The notes beneath the pieces are model-generated. The model saw only the letters and a program-made list of their open reading frames with translations, had not been told where the DNA came from and did no database searches. A stretch of DNA of 64,000 nucleotides, taken from NCBI RefSeq assembly GCF_024746815.1, contig NZ_CP080525.1, positions 3,466,501 through 3,530,500 on the forward strand. Reading direction: 5' to 3'. The stretch's first letter is position 1. Each line of letters opens with the position of its first letter. A program made the position numbers and the translations under genes. Source of the stretch: Mesorhizobium sp. AR07 (GTDB taxonomy: Bacteria; Pseudomonadota; Alphaproteobacteria; Rhizobiales; Rhizobiaceae). Positions 51,646 to 60,205 of this stretch are shown here, piece by piece.

Positions 51646-52815
51646 ATGGCCGCTCTGCGCGCTGGAAAAACCAACAACGAGGCCGACCAGCCGTCGAGCC
51701 CGGTTTTGCGTTTTGGGCCCGACAAGCCGCTCAAGCTTGACGCCGGCACGCTGCTGTCGCCGTTCCAGATCGCCTACCAGACCTACGGCACGCTGAACGA
51801 CGCCCGCTCCAATGCCATTCTCGTCTGCCATGCGCTGACCGGCGACCAGCATGTCGCTAGCACCAATCCGGTGACCGGCAAGCCTGGCTGGTGGGAAGTG
51901 CTGATCGGCCCCGGCAAGATCATCGACACCAACCGTTTCTTCGTCATCTGCTCCAACGTCATCGGCGGCTGCCTGGGCTCGACCGGCCCGGCCTCGACCA
52001 ACCCCGCCACCGGCAAGCCCTACGGGCTCGACCTGCCTGTTATCACCATCCGCGACATGGTGCGCGCGCAGCAGATGCTGATCGACCATTTCGGCATCGA
52101 AAAGCTGTTTTGCGTGCTCGGCGGCTCGATGGGCGGCATGCAGGTGCTGGAATGGGCGTCGAGCTATCCGGAACGCGTCTTCTCGGCACTGCCGATCGCC
52201 ACCGGCGCGCGCCACTCCTCGCAGAACATTGCCTTCCATGAGGTCGGCCGGCAGGCCGTGATGGCCGATCCGGACTGGCATGGCGGCAAGTATTTCGAGC
52301 ACGGCAACCGCCCGGAAAAGGGGCTGGCGGTGGCGCGCATGGCCGCCCATATCACCTATCTGTCGGAAGCCGCCCTACACCGCAAGTTCGGCCGCAATCT
52401 GCAGGATCGCGAGGCGTTCACCTTCGGCTTCGACGCCGACTTCCAGATCGAGAGTTACCTGCGCCACCAGGGCATGACCTTCGTCGATCGTTTCGACGCC
52501 AACTCCTACCTCTACATGACGCGATCGATGGACTATTTCGACCTCGCGGCCGATCATGGCGGCCGGTTGGCCGACGCCTTTGCCGGCACCAAAACCCGCT
52601 TCTGCCTTGTGTCCTTCACCTCGGATTGGCTGTTTCCGACCGAAGAGAGCCGCTCGATCGTGCATGCGCTCAACGCCGCCGGCGCGTCGGTATCCTTCGT
52701 CGAGATCGAGACGGACCGAGGCCACGATGCCTTCCTGCTCGACGAACCGGAACTGTTTGCCGCCATCAACGGCTTCATCGGCTCGGCGGCACGGGCGAGA
52801 GGGCTCAGCGCATGA
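51646..52815 (+). CDS. metX: Homoserine O-acetyltransferase
   Basis: The 389-residue alpha/beta-hydrolase-fold enzyme makes O-acetyl-homoserine for methionine synthesis. ILVCHALTGDQHVAS, WWEVLIGPGKIIDTNRFFVI, the nucleophile Ser in LGGSMGGMQVLEW (about residue 165), the catalytic Asp in SFTSDWLFPTEESR (about residue 325) and His in EIETDRGHDAFLLDEPE (about residue 358) are present. ATG 51646 (MAALRAGKTNN) matches the rhizobial N-terminus as I remember it; ATG 51637 is in frame. The gene is under SAM-II control and is followed by metW. Confidence 0.95.
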   Translation: MAALRAGKTNNEADQPSSPVLRFGPDKPLKLDAGTLLSPFQIAYQTYGTLNDARSNAILVCHALTGDQHVASTNPVTGKPGWWEVLIGPGKIIDTNRFFVICSNVIGGCLGSTGPASTNPATGKPYGLDLPVITIRDMVRAQQMLIDHFGIEKLFCVLGGSMGGMQVLEWASSYPERVFSALPIATGARHSSQNIAFHEVGRQAVMADPDWHGGKYFEHGNRPEKGLAVARMAAHITYLSEAALHRKFGRNLQDREAFTFGFDADFQIESYLRHQGMTFVDRFDANSYLYMTRSMDYFDLAADHGGRLADAFAGTKTRFCLVSFTSDWLFPTEESRSIVHALNAAGASVSFVEIETDRGHDAFLLDEPELFAAINGFIGSAARARGLSA

Positions 52816-52919
52816 CCCCGAAAAGTTGCAGACTTTTCGGATCAGGATCATGCGCCAGGCATCAGCGCTTGACCCCGAAAAGTTGCGGACTTTTCGGATC
52901 GGGATCATGCGCCAGGCAG
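52811..52919. repeat. Tandem pair of family C palindromic repeats between metX and metW
   Basis: Two nearly identical copies lie at 52811-52860 and 52869-52919. Each has CCCCGAAAAGTTG and ACTTTTCGG arms that form a hairpin, then ATCAGGATCATGCGCCAGGC. They overlap the metX stop codon and end 11 bases before metW. They are variants of the palindrome at 15643-15689, with the central part shortened. They may separate the metX and metW messages. Confidence 0.85.
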
Positions 52920-52930
52920 GAGGCGAAATC

Positions 52931-53545
52931 ATGAGCGTCAACCGCGACCACCGCGTCGATCTCGAGGTCGTCGCCAACCTCATCCCGCCACGGTCCCGTG
53001 TGCTCGATGTCGGCTCGGGCGATGGCTCGCTGCTCGAATTGCTGCAGGACAGCAAGCAGGTCGACGGTCGCGGACTTGAGCTGTCGCAGCGTGGCGTCAA
53101 CGAATGCGTGGCGCGCGGCCTCTCGGTCATCCAGGGCGATGCCGACACGGATCTCGAATTCTATCCCGACAAAGGCTTCGATTTCGTCGTCCTGTCGCAG
53201 ACCCTGCAGGCCACCCGCAATCCGAAGCTGGTGCTCGACGAGCTGCTCAGGATCGGCAATCGCGCCATCGTGTCCTTCCCCAATTTCGGCCATTGGCGGG
53301 TACGCCTGTCGCTGTTCGTCAACGGCCGCATGCCGGTGACGAAGGATTTGCCCTATTCCTGGTACGACACGCCCAACATCCACTTTTGCACCATCCGCGA
53401 CTTCGTCAATTTGTGCGACGAGCTTGGCGCGACAGTGGAAAAGGCAACAGCACTCGACGACAACGGCCAGAAGATCGGCCTGTCGATGCCCTGGTGGTTC
53501 TGGAACTTCTTCGGCCAGCAGGCGGTGTTCCTGCTGAAACGATAG
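52931..53545 (+). CDS. metW: Methionine biosynthesis protein MetW
   Basis: The 204-residue methyltransferase-fold protein has SAM-binding motif I, VLDVGSGDGSLLELLQ, at about residue 23, followed by VDGRGLELSQRGVNECVARG, FDFVVLSQTLQATRNPKLVL and FPNFGHWRVRLSLFVNGRMP. This is MetW, which binds MetX and stimulates O-acetylhomoserine formation. It is the usual partner of metX in alphaproteobacteria. ATG 52931 follows AGGAGG. Confidence 0.93.
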   Translation: MSVNRDHRVDLEVVANLIPPRSRVLDVGSGDGSLLELLQDSKQVDGRGLELSQRGVNECVARGLSVIQGDADTDLEFYPDKGFDFVVLSQTLQATRNPKLVLDELLRIGNRAIVSFPNFGHWRVRLSLFVNGRMPVTKDLPYSWYDTPNIHFCTIRDFVNLCDELGATVEKATALDDNGQKIGLSMPWWFWNFFGQQAVFLLKR

Positions 53546-53561
53546 GAGCCGCTCGCCGCCC

Positions 53562-53882
53562 CTATTCCAGGACGTCCGTGGCCTTATGCGGATGCTCGAC
53601 CCCATCGACGAAGATCACGTCGGATTCCGAGTTGTTGGTCCGCAACGTCAGTATCGCCTGATAGGCGGCTGAATAGTACCAGTTGCGCACTTGCTGCCTG
53701 TCGGGAAATTCGATGATGATCAGGTGGCCCGACCATTTGTTTTCGATCACCTCCACATTCCCGCCATGAACCAGAAAGCGGCCGCCGAACGGCTCCAGCG
53801 TGGCATCGATCTTGTGCAGATATTCGATAAGCTGCGGACCCATCCGGGCCTGGCGCATATGGGCAACGGCGTAAGCAGTCAT
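53562..53882 (-). CDS. DUF1330 family protein
   Basis: The 106-residue ferredoxin-like (dimeric alpha-beta barrel) protein reads TAYAVAHMRQARMGPQLIEY, TLEPFGGRFLVHGGNVEVIE and HLIIIEFPDRQQVRNWYYSA, followed by AYQAILTLRTNNSESDVIFV, which is the DUF1330 pattern. Function unknown. ATG 53882 has AGAGGAG about seven bases upstream. It is convergent with metW. Confidence 0.88.
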   Translation of the reverse strand: MTAYAVAHMRQARMGPQLIEYLHKIDATLEPFGGRFLVHGGNVEVIENKWSGHLIIIEFPDRQQVRNWYYSAAYQAILTLRTNNSESDVIFVDGVEHPHKATDVLE

Positions 53883-54254
53883 GACTGTACTCCTCTGGAA
53901 CGGAAGCCGACCAGCCGGCCTCGCGATGGGCAATCTGCCCAAACACCGGCCGCGATGCGATTATGTCAGACGTAATGGGATCCATGCGATCCGCCATCGA
54001 TGGCGGTGTCGTCACGGGAGCGATTTGCAAGCAAATCCCGTCGCAATAGTGTTGCAGTTGAAGCGCTACACTTGGAATTCGTCATGTCCCGCGCATCGCG
54101 CAGCATCATGATGGGGTGACACGGGCGCCTGTTTTCTGTAGCGTCATGGCGAATACAGGGGATATGGAAGGGGGAGTCCGATCCATTTGACCGTCCTGAG
54201 GATCGAAAGACCTGGCAGGAGGCGCATTTTTGTGCTGGAAATGGCTGACGCAAC
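53883..54254. other. Intergenic region between DUF1330 and glycosyltransferase genes
   Basis: The 372-base divergent spacer has no gene recognised. It contains a seven-base-arm palindrome, GATTTGCAAGCAAATC (54022-54037), possibly an operator. There is also a weak ribosome-binding region before the glycosyltransferase start, and a five-codon frame (ATGGCTGACGCAACATGA) that overlaps that start. No known RNA family was seen. Confidence 0.5.
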
Positions 54255-55190
54255 ATGACCGGGAAGACTGAGCAGGCTCCTCTCATCACAGTGATCACGC
54301 CGACCCACAACAGGCGGGAAGCGGTGTTGCGCGCCGTGGAAAGCGTACTTTCCCAGAGCATGTCGAGGTTCGAGCATATTGTCATCGACGATGGCTCGAC
54401 GGACGGAACCGCGGCGGCGCTGGCCCGCATTCGCGATCCGCGACTGATCTATATCGGCGCGAAATGGCGAGGCGCCAATGCCGCCAGGAATGCGGGCATC
54501 GAGCGAGCGCGAGCACCCGTCGTGACGTTTCTCGATTCCGACGACGTCTATCTGCCGCACAGGCTTGAACGGACCCTGACCTGGTTCGATGCCGACCCGG
54601 GGCTCGAAGTGCTGATCAGCTCCTATATCTCCCTGAAGGGCGGACGCGCCACCAATTGCGTCAATCGCGATGCGTTCCTTAACTCGGCCACGCTCGAGCG
54701 AACGCTGGTCGCGGAGACGATCTTGATCGCAGGATCGGCGATAACAGCCCGCCGCGAGGCCTTGCTGGCCATCGGCGGCTACGACAGCGACATCGCCCGG
54801 ATGCAAGATCGGGAATTGCTGCTGCGCCTTGCCCGGCGCTTCGGCGCGCAATTGTCCCAGAATATCGACTGGACGAAGCACAATTCGGAGAATTCGATTT
54901 CGCGACGTCGCCGCGGCTATGTCGAAGCCTATGCGAACCTGATGCGCAAACACCCGAATATTGCCCGCTCCTACCCGCACATTCCGCCCTACATGATCAC
55001 ACGGCAGATCGTTTCCGATATTCTGAAGTGCCGGATCCCGGAAGCCTTCTCAGGCTACATGGCCAACCGCTCGTCGAAAGACCTCGGCTATTCGCTGCCC
55101 GAGCTGATCAATGGCTATGTCTATGGCCGACGCTGGCGCCGCGACCTCCACGATGAGTTTCGGCAGAAGTTCGGCGCCCGGCCGGCCTGA
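54255..55190 (+). CDS. Glycosyltransferase family 2 protein
   Basis: The 311-residue GT-A enzyme reads PLITVITPTHNRREAVLRAV and HIVIDDGSTDGTAAALARIR (nucleotide-sugar binding), then GANAARNAGIERARAPVVTF and LDSDDVYLPHRLERTLTWFD, with the DxD-like metal motif SDD at about residue 96. A helical C-terminal region follows. No membrane helix. The acceptor is unknown; surface polysaccharide or glycolipid synthesis is possible. No other polysaccharide genes are adjacent, so it stands alone. A 15-base stop-to-start uORF precedes it. Confidence 0.9.
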   Translation: MTGKTEQAPLITVITPTHNRREAVLRAVESVLSQSMSRFEHIVIDDGSTDGTAAALARIRDPRLIYIGAKWRGANAARNAGIERARAPVVTFLDSDDVYLPHRLERTLTWFDADPGLEVLISSYISLKGGRATNCVNRDAFLNSATLERTLVAETILIAGSAITARREALLAIGGYDSDIARMQDRELLLRLARRFGAQLSQNIDWTKHNSENSISRRRRGYVEAYANLMRKHPNIARSYPHIPPYMITRQIVSDILKCRIPEAFSGYMANRSSKDLGYSLPELINGYVYGRRWRRDLHDEFRQKFGARPA

Positions 55191-55198
55191 CACTGTGC

Positions 55199-56002
55199 TT
55201 ATCGGTCGAGTTCCGGAAAATACGGGTCCGAAAGAAGCCGTCTGTCTCGCTCGCCTTGCAGGCAGTCGATAGGCGCGGCAGCGTCGACGGGGATGACCCT
55301 GGACTTATCCTGACTGCCGCTGACCTCCAGGATCAGCTTGCGGCGGATAGCCGTCGAAAATTCGGCGGCCCCATAAATCGGCAGCACGAAGGATCCAGGC
55401 CCTCCGGTCACGCACTGCGCATAGTACTGGTCGAGATGGCTGAAGGTTGGCGACGGGCTGATCAGGATCGGCAGGCCGTTGATAACGATGCCCTTGGCGA
55501 TTGCCGCATCACGCGTCGCGGTGACCGGCGGCCCGATATTGTTGGGGCCATCGCCTGATATATCGATGACGCTGCGTTCGCCCTCGAAGGACGTGCGATC
55601 GAAAAGCCCGGCGCCGAAAACCAGCGCGCCGGAAATCGAGGTGCCGCGGAAGCTCCGGAACGGGCGCGCCGCGACCTTGTCGGCAAAGCTGTTGGCGCTC
55701 TCGGCGCTGTCGATGATTTGCCAGTCGATGACCCCGTCGTCGCGCACCGTGCCGGCCCATTCGAAATAGGCGAGCGCGATGCGGCCCGTATTGCCGGCAC
55801 GGACAGCCTGGATGAAATCGGCATGCCGCAGTGCCTCGACATAGCCGGCGCGCTGCAGGGCGAACTCCTTCTCGTCCATCGACAGCGAGATGTCGACCGC
55901 CAGCACCAGCTTGACGTCCACGGCCAGCCCATCCCGTGGCGCGGCGATGGGAGCTGCCTGGGCGCAGGCAAGACAGGCAAGCAGGCGGAGCGCATCAAGC
56001 AT
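55199..56002 (-). CDS. DUF1194 von Willebrand factor A-type secreted protein
   Basis: The 267-residue precursor has a signal peptide (about residues 1-17, MLDALRLLACLACAQAAPIA). The vWA-like domain carries the MIDAS motif DISLSMD at about residue 38, a SFRGTSISGALVFGAG middle Thr/Ser region and a SVIDISGDGPNNIG Asp. This is the DUF1194 family. vWA proteins bind partners through a metal ion. Start ATG 56002 gives a proper signal peptide; the frame opens to 56050. Function unknown. Convergent with the glycosyltransferase. Confidence 0.87.
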   Translation of the reverse strand: MLDALRLLACLACAQAAPIAAPRDGLAVDVKLVLAVDISLSMDEKEFALQRAGYVEALRHADFIQAVRAGNTGRIALAYFEWAGTVRDDGVIDWQIIDSAESANSFADKVAARPFRSFRGTSISGALVFGAGLFDRTSFEGERSVIDISGDGPNNIGPPVTATRDAAIAKGIVINGLPILISPSPTFSHLDQYYAQCVTGGPGSFVLPIYGAAEFSTAIRRKLILEVSGSQDKSRVIPVDAAAPIDCLQGERDRRLLSDPYFPELDR

Positions 56003-56090
56003 GGCCGGCGCCAAGGTTGTTTCTTCGGGGCAAGCTTCCCTTGCGATCACGGCAAAATAAAGCTTGGCGCCCGTAACCCAGGAAGACAGC

Positions 56091-57917
56091 CTACTTTTTG
56101 CGGCGGGCGCCAGCTGGCGGCGGGTCGATCGCGCCGGCTCTGACGCGGGCAGGTTTCAGCGCCGGTGCGCCGGAATCCTTGACGATCGTCAACGCACGCG
56201 GAAAGAAATGATTGTTGTGCAGGCCGCGCCCGATGTTGAGGATCGCGGCCTCGGGCAAGCGCTTCTCCAGCATCGACAGCACGCGCCGCAGTGAGGGTCC
56301 GTCGAATGCGTCCATGGCTTCGTCGATGATCACCCATTTCGGCTGTCGCAAGGCGAGCCTGGCGAAGGCCAGCGAGCGCTGTTCGTCATCGCCCAGTTCA
56401 TGCTCCCAGCGTCCGGCGCGGTCGAGCGACGAAGACAGCCGTTCAAGACCGACCTCGGCAAGCACCGCCGAAATGTCGGCATCACTCGCAGGTGCTGGTC
56501 CGTTCGGGTGATCGAGAACCTCGCGCAACGTACCCGCCGGGAAATACGGAACGCGCGGCACGAATATGGGGGTTTCTCCCGCCGGCAGGCCGATCCGCCC
56601 GCTTCCCCACGGCCACAGGCCGGCAATGGCGCGGAAGAACAACGTCTTGCCCGCGCCCGGGTCGCCGGTGATCATGACGCGCTCGCCGGGGCGGATTTCG
56701 ACATGCTGGTCGCCGAGCCTAGTGCAGCCCTCCGGCGAGGCCACTTCCAGCTTCTCGAAAGTCAGGTTGCCATTGGCGTTGTCACCGAACTCGATGCGCC
56801 TTTCCTTGTCATGCAGTACATCGGTTTCATCGAGCGCGATGCGGAAGTCGGCGACGCGCATCAGCGTGGCGCGCCAATCGGCGATGCTGCCGATGTTGTT
56901 GATGAACCAACGCAGGGAAGAGTGGACCTGGTTGAAGGCGCCGACCGCCATCATCAGCCCGCCAAAGCTGATATCGCCTGAGAAATAGACCGGCGACGCG
57001 ACCAGGATGGGCGCCACGACGGTGATCCAGCCATAGGTATCGGTCACCCAGGACAGGTTGATCTGGGCGGTGTAGATGCGCCGCATGGCGCCCAGCACCG
57101 TGTCCAGGTCGAGCCCGAGCCGTCGCCTGGCGTCGGCCTCGCCATGGTACAGCGCAATGGCATCGACATTCTCGTTGACGCGCACCATCGAAGAGCGCAG
57201 CTCCGCTTCCCGCGTGTAGCGGTCACTGTTGAGGCGGATGAGTGGCCGACCGACCAGCCAGCTCAGCCAGGAGGCGGTGCCGGCATAAAGGATGGCGGCC
57301 CAGACCATGTAGCCCGGTATGGCCAGCGAGGTGCCGCCAATGTGGAAGACGAAGCCCGCGGACAGTTCCCACAACACGCCGACGAAGGACACGAGCAGGA
57401 TGCACGACTGCAGCAACCCGACGCCGAGATCGGTCGACAGGTCGCTAAGATGCGCGGCATCCTGCTGCATGCGCTGGTCGGGATTGACGCCGATGGCGCC
57501 GGCATTGGCCAGCCGGAAGGCGCGTGCCGGCCGCATCCACTGCTCGATCAAGTCCAGCGTCAACGCCTCGCGCAACTTCAGCCTGATCATCTGGTTGAGC
57601 CAGGTCTGGCCGATATTGAGCACCAGAAGCCCGCCTGCGATTGCCGCGAAGACGAGAAGCTGGTGCAGGAAGGCCGCCATGTCGCGGCGCGCAAGCGCAT
57701 CGTAGAAAGGCTGGTTCCAGCGGTTGAGCAGGACCTGGCCGATCGACGTTGCGATGATCACGGCCATGATGCCGGCCGACATCCAGAGCAGTGTCTTGCG
57801 AACCGGAGATCCCGTCAGCGCCCGCCTGATCGTCGCCACCTGATCGCGCAGGCTGCTGGCCTCGACCGTCACGGCAACCGGCTGAGCGGTAGCGTCTTTG
57901 TCCAGCTGATCAGCCAT
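56091..57917 (-). CDS. SbmA/BacA-like ABC transporter with fused ATPase (BclA-like)
   Basis: The 608-residue half-transporter has six helices in the N-terminal 350 residues, with the SbmA/BacA-type region NRWNQPFYDALARRDMAAFL, LRLKLREAL and LNSDRYTREAELR. The C-terminal ATPase has Walker A GDPGAGKTLFFRAIAG (about residue 425) and Walker B WVIIDEAMDAFD. The signature is degenerate (LGDDEQRSLAFARLAL in place of LSGGQ). The H-loop region reads LNIGRGLHNNHF, so the switch His is not in its usual place. Bradyrhizobium BclA is a fused BacA-like peptide importer; I infer similarity but not the same substrate. N-terminus MADQLDKDATA. Confidence 0.87.
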   Translation of the reverse strand: MADQLDKDATAQPVAVTVEASSLRDQVATIRRALTGSPVRKTLLWMSAGIMAVIIATSIGQVLLNRWNQPFYDALARRDMAAFLHQLLVFAAIAGGLLVLNIGQTWLNQMIRLKLREALTLDLIEQWMRPARAFRLANAGAIGVNPDQRMQQDAAHLSDLSTDLGVGLLQSCILLVSFVGVLWELSAGFVFHIGGTSLAIPGYMVWAAILYAGTASWLSWLVGRPLIRLNSDRYTREAELRSSMVRVNENVDAIALYHGEADARRRLGLDLDTVLGAMRRIYTAQINLSWVTDTYGWITVVAPILVASPVYFSGDISFGGLMMAVGAFNQVHSSLRWFINNIGSIADWRATLMRVADFRIALDETDVLHDKERRIEFGDNANGNLTFEKLEVASPEGCTRLGDQHVEIRPGERVMITGDPGAGKTLFFRAIAGLWPWGSGRIGLPAGETPIFVPRVPYFPAGTLREVLDHPNGPAPASDADISAVLAEVGLERLSSSLDRAGRWEHELGDDEQRSLAFARLALRQPKWVIIDEAMDAFDGPSLRRVLSMLEKRLPEAAILNIGRGLHNNHFFPRALTIVKDSGAPALKPARVRAGAIDPPPAGARRKK

Positions 57918-58045
57918 GTCAGTGGTCCTTGCGTTCAGATTGCGTGCTGAAACCGGATGGAGAGAACTGACGGCATTGGTCTTTCAACGGGCCGCGAACG
58001 ACAGATAGGTCGGGAAACGCCGCGCGTCGCAAATTTTCACCATGA

Positions 58046-58834
58046 TCACGAAGGTGTCACCCGGCGAGCCAACGATGTCGCTGCCTCGGCCTCGGCCCGG
58101 CGGCCTAGCCGCGTGGCGCCGTGCGGCGACAGCACCGGCACGAAGACGCGGCGCGAGGCGCGCTGGGCGACCGGCACGCCTTGATAGAGCCGTTTCTGCG
58201 CTTCGACGACGATGACACCGGAAAAGATCGGCCACAGCCGCCGGCCGGCGCGTTCCAGCACATTGTGAAAGCGCATCATGAAACGCCGCCGCGACGGCGG
58301 GAAGAACAGCGCATCCGACCAGGACGCGGGCGTGAAATTCGCTTCGCGCAGCAGCTCGGTCAGCTGGCCGCGCGAGAAGGGCCGGCCATTGCCGAACGGC
58401 GTGTGCTCGAAGCGCGCCCAGACACCGCGCCGGTTGGGCACCACGATGACGACGCGCCCCGCCGGCGACAGCACCCGCCAGATCTCGTTCAGCGTTTCGC
58501 GCGGGTTTTCGACATGTTCGAGCGAATGGACGAGCAGCATGCGGTCGATGCAGGAATCGACCAGCGGCAGTTCCTCGTCGAAGACCAGTGCCGTCGCCGT
58601 CGGCCCCGTCGCTGGCCAGACCACCGCGCCTTGCGTTGCCGGCATGAAGGCGAAGACCCGCTCGGCGTCCGTGCCGAAGCGCTCCAGCCACGGCAAGGTG
58701 TAGCCGAGGCCGACCAGCCGCTCGTTGGGTACGGCTGCCCAGATCGACGACAACGCCATGGTGATCGAGCGCTCGGCGAACCGGCCGAGTGTTGTCGAAT
58801 AGAAGGAGCGAAGATCGACGATGTCGGAATGCAT
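58046..58834 (-). CDS. SAM-dependent methyltransferase, class I
   Basis: The 262-residue protein has a methyltransferase type 11 domain. The gene is divergent from gloB (about 160 bases between starts). LPLVDSCIDRMLLVHSLEHV, LNEIWRVLSPAGRVVIVVPN and RRGVWARFEHTPFGNGRPFS mark the post-motif II and III region. Motif I (normally ExGxGxG) is weak: VGLGYTLPWLERFG. The start ATG 58834 (MHSDIVDLRSFYSTTLGR) is the usual one for these proteins next to gloB in alphaproteobacteria. Substrate unknown. It has a long basic C-terminal extension (RRAEAEAATSLARRVTPS). Confidence 0.87.
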   Translation of the reverse strand: MHSDIVDLRSFYSTTLGRFAERSITMALSSIWAAVPNERLVGLGYTLPWLERFGTDAERVFAFMPATQGAVVWPATGPTATALVFDEELPLVDSCIDRMLLVHSLEHVENPRETLNEIWRVLSPAGRVVIVVPNRRGVWARFEHTPFGNGRPFSRGQLTELLREANFTPASWSDALFFPPSRRRFMMRFHNVLERAGRRLWPIFSGVIVVEAQKRLYQGVPVAQRASRRVFVPVLSPHGATRLGRRAEAEAATSLARRVTPS

Positions 58835-58996
58835 GTCAGCGATGTAGCCGTGATATCGGCGGGTTTCAACAAAAGGCCTCGATGAGCCCGACATTCCAGA
58901 ATGTCATTCGACATTCCCGAGGTGTCGTTGGACATTCCTGGGATGACATCGGCGCGCCGACGCTCTATGTCTGCGGCGACAATGGAGATAGATGCG

Positions 58997-59764
58997 ATGC
59001 CGGTCGAAATCGAACAGTTCATGTGCCGCAGCGACAATTTCGGCGTGCTGGTGCATGACCCGAAAAGCGGTCAGACCGCGATCATCGACGCGCCCGAGGA
59101 AGCGCCGATCCTGGCCGCGCTCAAGCGCACCGGCTGGACGCCGACGATGATCCTGACCACGCATCATCATGTCGATCACATCGAAGCCAATCTGGCGCTG
59201 AAGGAGCGCTTCAAGCTGCGTATCGTCGGCCCGGAAGCGGAGAAGGCCAAGATCCCCGGCATCGACGAGACCGTCGAAGAGGGGTCCGTCATTCATCTCG
59301 GCGACGAGCGGATCGAGGTGATCGCCACGCCCGGCCACACCGCCGGCCACGTCTCCTACTACTTGCCTGCATCGAAAGTGGCGTTCACCGCCGACACGCT
59401 GTTTGCGCTGGGCTGCGGGCGACTGTTCGAATGCAAGCCGCCGGTCATGTATGACTCGTTGAAGAAGCTCGCAGCGCTTCCCGCCGCCACAACAATCTAT
59501 TGCGGCCACGAATACACGCTCTCCAACGCCCGTTTCGCGCTGACTGTCGACCCGACCAATTCGGCGCTGAAGGAGCGTGCCGCCAAGATCGAGGCGCTGC
59601 GGGCCGACAACAAGGCGACGCTGCCGACGACGATCGGCGAGGAACTGTCGACCAATCCGTTCCTGCGCTGGCACGATCCGGCGATCCGCAAGCATCTTGG
59701 GCTGGAGAAAGCCTCGGACGCCGAGGTGTTCGCCGAAATCCGCAGGCGCAAGGACAATTTCTGA
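58997..59764 (+). CDS. gloB: Hydroxyacylglutathione hydrolase (glyoxalase II)
   Basis: The 255-residue metallo-beta-lactamase-fold enzyme releases D-lactate and glutathione from S-lactoylglutathione in methylglyoxal detoxification. The metal motif is THHHVDH (about residue 54). HTAGHVSYY, the TADTLFALGCGRLFE region and GHEYTLSN supply the other ligands. The C-terminal glutathione-binding helices end FAEIRRRKDNF. ATG 58997 has GGAG about nine bases upstream; ATG 58982 is possible. Twelve bases lie between its stop and the ATG of the next gene. Confidence 0.95.
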   Translation: MPVEIEQFMCRSDNFGVLVHDPKSGQTAIIDAPEEAPILAALKRTGWTPTMILTTHHHVDHIEANLALKERFKLRIVGPEAEKAKIPGIDETVEEGSVIHLGDERIEVIATPGHTAGHVSYYLPASKVAFTADTLFALGCGRLFECKPPVMYDSLKKLAALPAATTIYCGHEYTLSNARFALTVDPTNSALKERAAKIEALRADNKATLPTTIGEELSTNPFLRWHDPAIRKHLGLEKASDAEVFAEIRRRKDNF

Positions 59765-59776
59765 ACGTTGGAACCC

Positions 59777-60205
59777 ATGACCGCTGCTGCCGAAATCATC
59801 GCGATCCTCGGTCTGAAGCCGCATCCGGAAGGCGGCTGGTATGCGGAGACCTTTCGTGATGGCGCTGGCGGCGCGCGCGGCCATTCGACCGCGATCTATT
59901 TCCTGCTGGAACGGCATCAGGTTTCGGCCTGGCACCGGGTCAAGGACGCCACCGAGGTCTGGCATTTCCATGCCGGTGCCCCGCTGGCGCTGTCGATGAG
60001 CGAGGAAGATGGTGCCGTGGTCGAGCAGGTGCTCGGCACCGACCTTGCGGCGGGCGAGCGGCCGCAGATCGTCGTGCCGGCCGGCTGGTGGCAATCGGCG
60101 CGCAGCCTGGGCGAATGGACGCTGGTCGGCTGCACCGTCGCGCCGGGCTTTGAGTTTGCCGCGTTCGAGCTGGCTGAGCCGGGCTGGCAGCCTGGAACAC
60201 CCTAA
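59777..60205 (+). CDS. DUF985 cupin-like protein
   Basis: The 142-residue RmlC-like cupin reads HPEGGWYAETFRDG, RGHSTAIYFLLERHQVSAWH, DATEVWHFHAGAPLALSMSE and LVGCTVAPGFEFAAFELAEP. The family (DUF985) has a beta-barrel with a His-rich pocket. Enzymatic role unknown; some members resemble sugar epimerases. ATG 59777 is used; TTG 59768 is possible. Twelve bases follow the gloB stop, so the two are probably one operon. The last four bases overlap the convergent YhhN gene. Confidence 0.9.
   Translation: MTAAAEIIAILGLKPHPEGGWYAETFRDGAGGARGHSTAIYFLLERHQVSAWHRVKDATEVWHFHAGAPLALSMSEEDGAVVEQVLGTDLAAGERPQIVVPAGWWQSARSLGEWTLVGCTVAPGFEFAAFELAEPGWQPGTP

Noticed and set aside
52811..52919. CRISPR-like array between metX and metW
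   Set aside because: Only two copies with an eight-base gap and palindromic arms. This is a duplicated REP-type element, not repeat-spacer structure.
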